In this document: piece after piece, positions 6,130 to 6,376 of the stretch | How positions within the stretch are numbered: the first letter of the stretch is position 1 | Layout of the letters: each line of letters starts with the position of its first letter | Assembly (NCBI GenBank): GCA_013203365.1 | Contig: JABMQG010000069.1 | Location: 1 to 6,376 of the forward strand | Length of the DNA: 6,376 nt | From: Planctomycetota bacterium | Lineage (GTDB): Bacteria; Planctomycetota; Phycisphaerae; SM23-33; FEN-1343 | Reading direction: 5' to 3' | The notes under the pieces: generated by a model | What the model saw: the letters and a program-made list of their open reading frames with translations, nothing else | The model's database searches: none | Told to the model about the DNA's origin: nothing | Translations under genes and position numbers: made by a program

Positions 6130-6376
6130 CTACATGCGGATCGGCAGCAACTGGGCGCGGAAGCCGACGGCGGGGAAGAATTGACCGGGACATTGTTGGC
6201 CGGTCAGATCGCCGTGCAGGTACACATGCTCGCTTCCTATGCCGAACTGTCGCTGCAAGGAGTGCACCAGTCCCAGCAGGTTGGCCATCTGCCCGCGTGT
6301 CGGCGGGGTGGCGGAGAAGTCGCCTGCCAGGCAGATGCCGATGCTGGAGGTGTCATAGTCGCACCCGGTCATGGCC
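6130..6376 (-). CDS. N-acetylmuramoyl-L-alanine amidase (Amidase_2/PGRP), C-terminal part, 5' partial
   Basis: The C-terminal end of a zinc amidase that cuts the bond between MurNAc and L-Ala of the stem peptide. The frame is open to the right edge of the window, so the N terminus, including the first His zinc ligand and any signal peptide, is missing and the Met at 6372 is internal. Seen motifs are SIGICLAGDF, the PT-x3-Q segment leading into a helix (PTRGQMANLLGLVHSLQ), and LHGDLTGQQCPGQFFP. In that last motif the His and Cys eight residues apart fit the second and third zinc ligands, as in T7 lysozyme and PGRP proteins. The residue two before the Cys, Lys in T7 lysozyme, is Gln here. The stop is 77 bases before the likely anmK start, same strand. 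Pairing with anmK suggests a role in muropeptide processing, but export cannot be judged. Confidence 0.85.
   Translation of the reverse strand, partial: AMTGCDYDTSSIGICLAGDFSATPPTRGQMANLLGLVHSLQRQFGIGSEHVYLHGDLTGQQCPGQFFPAVGFRAQLLPIRM

Noticed and set aside
6053..6193. 47-residue N-terminal extension of AnmK from ATG 6193
   Set aside because: It overlaps the amidase coding sequence, is Arg/Pro-rich without similarity to AnmK, and would place the ATP motif unusually far from the N terminus.

Overview
The window looks like chromosomal DNA of a free-living, diderm-type bacterium: there is an OmpA-like peptidoglycan-binding lipoprotein, a type II secretion/type IV pilus prepilin peptidase and enzymes of peptidoglycan turnover. 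Base composition is moderately high GC. The mix of genes and the peptidase with a long hydrophilic loop would fit a member of the Planctomycetota (Phycisphaerae-like) or a related PVC lineage. That placement is an impression, not a demonstrated result. There is no tRNA, rRNA, CRISPR array, insertion sequence or phage gene.

Left block, + strand (1-3442): the 3' part of a prepilin peptidase (A24 aspartic protease, 5' end cut by the window edge), then a 93-residue two-helix membrane protein resembling LapA/DUF1049. A 300-base stretch without a convincing gene follows. Next come an OmpA-C lipoprotein, hisH (glutaminase subunit of imidazole glycerol phosphate synthase) and a stand-alone cyclodeaminase/methenyl-THF cyclohydrolase (fchA-like). 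A compact terminator-like hairpin with six T residues lies between hisH and fchA, directly before the fchA ribosome binding site, so these two genes may not be simply co-transcribed.

Right block, - strand (6376 down to 3583): the C-terminal part of an N-acetylmuramoyl-L-alanine amidase (Amidase_2/PGRP fold, cut by the right edge), then an AnmK-family anhydro-N-acetylmuramic acid kinase, then NAD(P)-glutamate dehydrogenase. All three point the same way with short gaps (about 77 and 34 bases), so they form a plausible operon. Amidase plus AnmK suggests cell-wall sugar recycling, and glutamate dehydrogenase could handle glutamate released from stem peptides (inference). The two blocks converge in a 140-base region at 3443-3582, which holds a tiny ORF overlapping the fchA stop codon.

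No obviously new system is visible. The most unusual point is that the AnmK homologue departs from the family consensus in several signature motifs, including Asn in place of the Asp of the D-T-G-P-G-N motif. Second is the hisH/terminator/fchA arrangement.
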